Positions 7,272 through 9,620 of a stretch of DNA of 9,620 bases are shown piece after piece. The first letter of the stretch is position 1. Every line of letters starts with the position of its first letter. The notes under the pieces were generated by a model. It saw only the letters and a list, made by a program, of their open reading frames with translations, was not told where the DNA came from and searched no databases. The position numbers were made by a program, and so were the translations under genes. The stretch is from positions 1,469 to 11,088 of the forward strand of contig JALUBM010000007.1 of NCBI GenBank assembly GCA_027044845.1, in the 5' to 3' direction. Source of the DNA: Sulfurimonas sp. GTDB taxonomy: Bacteria; Campylobacterota; Campylobacteria; Campylobacterales; Sulfurimonadaceae.

Positions 7272-8658
7272 TTCTGTACAAAAAATAAAACGCAAATTCA
7301 CTCCTCTAAAAGAGGGAAAAGTTTCACTCTATGTTTGTGGTCCTACTGTTTATGATGATGCTCACTTGGGACATGCAAAATCTGCCCTTGTATTTGATTT
7401 ACTTATACGTATTTTAGAGGCAAATGGCTATGAAGTCACCTATGCCAGAAACATTACCGATATAGATGACAAAATCATTAAAAAAGCGATAGAGCAAAAA
7501 AAAGAGATAAAAGAGATTACAGATTTTTATACAGAAGCTTTTCATGCTGAGATGGAAACTATCGGCGTAAAAAGACCGACAATTGAGCCAAAAGCGACCC
7601 AAAGTCTTGAAGCGATGTTTGATTTGATACAAAAACTCATAGACAAAGGACATGCTTACCAAATAAGTGATGGTGATGTCTATTTTGATACAACAAGTGA
7701 TAGCAAGTATTTGAGCCTTTCACACCGCAAACAAAATGAAGAAGATAGACAAGAAAGAGTCGCCAACTCGGCAGAGAAAAAGAACCTTGCCGATTTTGCA
7801 CTTTGGAAAAGCGTCAACGATGAGAGTGTTACATTTAGTAGCCCGTTTGGTAAGGGTCGTCCTGGTTGGCATTTGGAGTGTTCAGCGATGATAGAAAAAC
7901 ATTTAGCATATTCTGACACTCCTTTTGCTATAGATATTCACGGAGGTGGAGCAGATTTGCTCTTTCCTCACCATGAAAATGAAGCAGCACAAACACGCTG
8001 TGGTACAAATCACGCTTTGGCAAATTATTGGATGCATAATGGTTTTGTTACCATTGAGGGTGAGAAGATGAGTAAATCTTTAGGTAATAGTTTTTTTCTC
8101 AAAGATGCTCTTAAAGAATATGACGGTGAAGTTCTTCGTTTTTATCTTTTAAGTACACATTATAAAAGTAATTTTAATTTTAATACACAAGATTTGGAAT
8201 CATCAAAAAAACGTCTTGACAAACTTTACAGACTTAAAAAACGCCTTTTTGGACTTGTTTCATGTAATGATGATACAGCATTTAAAAAAGAGCTTTTAGA
8301 AACGTTAAATGATGATATGAATATTTCCGCAACACTTGCACTTATAGATGAAATGATAAGCAATGCCAATGAAACACTTGACACAGCAGGAAAACATAAA
8401 CAATTTAAACGTAAAACATTAGCAAACCTAAGCTTTATAAAAGAAATTTTAGGTTTTGGTGTAAAAAATGCTTTTGAGTATTTTCAGTTCGGCATAGATG
8501 AGGTCACAAAAGAAAGAATTACTGCACTTATTGCACAGAGAAATACAGCGAAAAAAGAGAAAAACTTTGAGTTGTCCGATAAAATTCGAGATGAAATCTT
8601 ATCATTGAATGTTACTCTTATGGATACCCCCCAAGGTACTTTTTGGGAAAAGGTATAA
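7258..8658 (+). CDS. cysS: Cysteine--tRNA ligase
   Basis: Class I cysteinyl-tRNA synthetase, 466 aa, cytoplasmic. It charges tRNA-Cys with cysteine. The catalytic domain shows CGPTVYDDAHLGHAK, with the HIGH-type motif HLGH at 36-39, and EKMSKS at 269-274. The zinc ligands that recognise the cysteine thiol are all present: Cys27, Cys208 (GWHLECSAM), His238 and Glu242 (FPHHENE). The C-terminal part from about 310 is the helical anticodon-binding region and ends in the family-typical SDKIRDEIL...GTFWE. The start codon is GTG, 14 nt before the end of murJ. It gives the expected beginning (HIFDSVQK) and has AAAGGA eight bases upstream. Co-transcription and translational coupling with murJ are likely. 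Nothing essential is missing. Confidence 0.97.
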   Translation: MHIFDSVQKIKRKFTPLKEGKVSLYVCGPTVYDDAHLGHAKSALVFDLLIRILEANGYEVTYARNITDIDDKIIKKAIEQKKEIKEITDFYTEAFHAEMETIGVKRPTIEPKATQSLEAMFDLIQKLIDKGHAYQISDGDVYFDTTSDSKYLSLSHRKQNEEDRQERVANSAEKKNLADFALWKSVNDESVTFSSPFGKGRPGWHLECSAMIEKHLAYSDTPFAIDIHGGGADLLFPHHENEAAQTRCGTNHALANYWMHNGFVTIEGEKMSKSLGNSFFLKDALKEYDGEVLRFYLLSTHYKSNFNFNTQDLESSKKRLDKLYRLKKRLFGLVSCNDDTAFKKELLETLNDDMNISATLALIDEMISNANETLDTAGKHKQFKRKTLANLSFIKEILGFGVKNAFEYFQFGIDEVTKERITALIAQRNTAKKEKNFELSDKIRDEILSLNVTLMDTPQGTFWEKV

Positions 8659-8723
8659 ATTTAAACAAACTCTTAGATTGTTATAGTACGAATTAAGTAT
8701 TACTAATATTGAGGAGTTTAATT

Positions 8724-8867
8724 ATGGTAAGAAAAACAGTAGCAATAAGAGACATGATAAAATTTAAGATTGAACATTTGATTTAGTTCATAAAGTTTAG
8801 CTTTAAATCTATACAGGAACAACTTGTAAACAATAGATGGGATTTAGTTTTTAAAGGATTGGGGTGA
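8724..8867 (+). pseudogene. Small 20-codon frame, possibly remnant of a decayed gene
   Basis: An ATG at 8724, seven bases after a very good ribosome binding site (GAGGAG, 8711-8716), opens a frame beginning MVRKTVAIRD that stops at an amber codon (8784-8786) after 20 residues. The same frame then stays open for another 26 codons, with a protein-like composition (SIQEQLVNNRWDLVFKGLG), to adjacent TGA and TAA codons at 8865-8870. This pattern fits a short gene broken by a nonsense mutation, or the start and part of the body of a larger deleted gene. It could instead be a genuine 20 aa peptide or leader peptide (8724-8786). I do not recognise a family with confidence. Confidence 0.4.
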
Positions 8868-8881
8868 TAATTTGCAAAATA

Positions 8882-8909
8882 TTGTCATATATCAAGATTA
8901 TATTATATA
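8882..8909 (+). promoter_or_regulatory. Putative promoter of the CopD-like gene
   Basis: TTGTCA (8882-8887) is followed after 16 bases by TATATA (8904-8909). The decamer TATTATATAA occurs twice, at 8901-8910 and 8918-8927, offering a second possible -10 region. The downstream gene starts at 8948, so it could have its own promoter independent of cysS. Confidence 0.4.
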
Positions 8910-8935
8910 AGTTGTAATATTATATAAATTCATTT

Positions 8936-8941
8936 AAAGGA
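8936..8941 (+). promoter_or_regulatory. Ribosome binding site deciding a TTG start
   Basis: AAAGGA lies six bases before the TTG at 8948. The first ATG in the frame is well inside the first membrane helix (Met22), so the TTG start is the reasonable choice. Confidence 0.65.
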
Positions 8942-8947
8942 TTTTAT

Positions 8948-9394
8948 TTGGGTTTATTTATACATGTTCATTTAATTGCTGCTATCGCTTGGATAGGTGG
9001 CTCTATATTTATGTTTGTTTTAGGTATAACACTTAGAGACAAAGAGAAACAAAGACAGGTTTATCCTCATATCGGACCAATATTTGGTTATTTTGAATTG
9101 GTTGCATTAGGTACATTATTGTTAAGTGGAATTGTTATGATTGTTAATGATGGTTTATATCATATGCTTCTTACTAATTCAGACAATATTATTGTGCAAA
9201 CATTAAGAAAAAAACTTTTTATCGTTGCAATTATTGTAGTGGCGACTATTATTCATTTTTATATTGCATTTCGTACAAATGGAAAAGAGCGTACAAAAAT
9301 GCAAAATATTATTTCTCGAGGTTCTTCTTTACTTATCTTTTTTCTGAATTTATTTGTTCTTCATTATGCAATTGTAATTCGTTCGATGCTTTAA
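8948..9394 (+). CDS. CopD-like four-helix membrane protein
   Basis: A 148 aa integral membrane protein with four hydrophobic helices at about 3-26, 43-66, 87-108 and 124-146. The first helix carries HVHLIAAIAWIGGSIFMF, the pattern HxxAAxxWxGG seen in small CopD-type copper resistance membrane proteins and related families. Histidines lie in or near helices (His6, His8, His41, His103, His139), so metal or heme binding is possible but unproven. The first loop (residues 29-41) is rich in charged residues. The gene starts with TTG after AAAGGA and seems to have its own promoter. Its last 62 bases overlap the 3' end of a minus-strand gene. I am confident it is a real membrane protein, much less so about copper. 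Confidence 0.75.
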   Translation: MGLFIHVHLIAAIAWIGGSIFMFVLGITLRDKEKQRQVYPHIGPIFGYFELVALGTLLLSGIVMIVNDGLYHMLLTNSDNIIVQTLRKKLFIVAIIVVATIIHFYIAFRTNGKERTKMQNIISRGSSLLIFFLNLFVLHYAIVIRSML

Positions 9395-9620
9395 AATTAT
9401 CGTTGCATAACTCTTTTGCTGTAAACCATTTTGCTATGCCATCATCATTGTAATGGTATTCCCTTTGCGTGGGTGGTATAACGCTATTTCTCATTTTTGC
9501 TCTTATAATTCCCATAACAACAAAGAATATTAGTAAAGTGGCTCCTGCTATAAAATAGTCATATATATACCATATTATTAGTGCTGTAGTGAATGATGTA
9601 AATTGTAAAAATAATCTTAC
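9333..9620 (-). CDS. Small membrane protein of unknown function (5' end outside window)
   Basis: The frame is open from the right edge to a TAA at 9333-9335, giving the last 95 residues of a minus-strand protein. An ATG at 9515 could be mistaken for the start, but it falls inside a hydrophobic helix that continues upstream, so the true start lies beyond 9620. The visible part has two probable membrane helices (about residues 4-20 and 22-39, the second reading YFIAGATLLIFFVVMGII) and then a hydrophilic, probably cytoplasmic tail with IPPTQREYHY and DDGIAKWFTAKELC. The last 20 or so residues (ASNELQLHNEEQINSEKR) are very polar and encoded antisense to the end of the CopD-like gene. I do not recognise the family. 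The coherent helix-plus-tail layout argues for a real gene. Confidence 0.65.
   Translation of the reverse strand, partial: VRLFLQFTSFTTALIIWYIYDYFIAGATLLIFFVVMGIIRAKMRNSVIPPTQREYHYNDDGIAKWFTAKELCNDNFKASNELQLHNEEQINSEKR

Larger units (their letters stand above)
8659..8947. other. Intergenic stretch without an intact normal-sized gene
   Basis: These 289 bases separate cysS from the CopD-like gene. No frame of ordinary gene length is open on either strand. There is no clear GC-rich hairpin followed by a T-run, so no intrinsic terminator for cysS can be named. The left half holds a small frame with a strong ribosome binding site and its possible in-frame continuation. The right half (about 8871-8935) is extremely AT-rich and promoter-like. 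In some relatives I recall an msbA-type transporter gene next to cysS, and none is present here. Confidence 0.6.

Noticed and set aside
8678..8706. TTGTTA, 17 bases, TACTAA as a promoter for the small frame
   Set aside because: The predicted start site would fall inside the GAGGAG ribosome binding site, leaving too little leader for it to work.
8666..8719. Inverted repeat AAACTC...GAGTTT after cysS as a terminator
   Set aside because: The arms are only six bases, the loop is over 40 bases and there is no T-run. The right arm also overlaps the strong ribosome binding site.
9333..9515. A complete 60 aa minus-strand protein starting at the ATG at 9515
   Set aside because: The frame is open without a stop to the window edge, and this Met lies inside a hydrophobic helix, so it is an internal residue of a longer gene.

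Overview
The window looks like a chromosomal housekeeping region of a Campylobacterota (epsilonproteobacterial) genome, most like the Sulfurimonas/Sulfuricurvum/Arcobacter/Campylobacter side of that phylum. This rests on the low GC content (roughly one third by eye), the protein sequences, and a gene order (murF, hydrolase, ddl, ruvA, fapA, then divergent murJ and cysS) that I recall as shared by Campylobacterota. No genus was confirmed by a search. No mobile element, CRISPR array, rRNA or tRNA is visible.

Layout. Positions 5762 down to 28 (minus strand) hold one tightly packed operon, transcribed fapA - ruvA - ddl - alpha/beta hydrolase - murF. Gaps are 14, 12, 0 and 0 nt, and a possible further gene starts at position 18 and leaves the window. 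Positions 5763-5864 are a short AT-rich divergent promoter region. Its best minus-strand and plus-strand -35 boxes lie on almost the same bases. On the plus strand, murJ (5865-7271) overlaps cysS (7258-8658) by 14 nt. Positions 8659-8947 hold no intact gene of normal size: there is a 20-codon reading frame with a strong ribosome binding site that may be the rest of a decayed gene, followed by a promoter-like AT-rich stretch. A four-helix CopD-like membrane protein follows (8948-9394). It converges on, and overlaps by 62 nt, the 3' end of a minus-strand membrane protein gene that enters from the right edge (9333-9620).

How the genes fit together. Ddl makes D-Ala-D-Ala. MurF joins it to UDP-MurNAc-tripeptide. 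MurJ flips the finished lipid II across the inner membrane. The divergent unit therefore carries an early, a middle and a late step of peptidoglycan precursor supply. RuvA (Holliday junction branch migration), FapA (flagellar assembly family) and CysS (cysteinyl-tRNA synthetase) share these transcripts without an obvious biochemical link.

The most notable points are the MurF, whose usual N-terminal substrate domain is replaced by a membrane-spanning region; the uncharacterised hydrolase locked between ddl and murF by TAAATG junctions; the back-to-back promoters; the interrupted small frame after cysS; and the tail-to-tail gene overlap at the right end. I found no convincing wholly new system.
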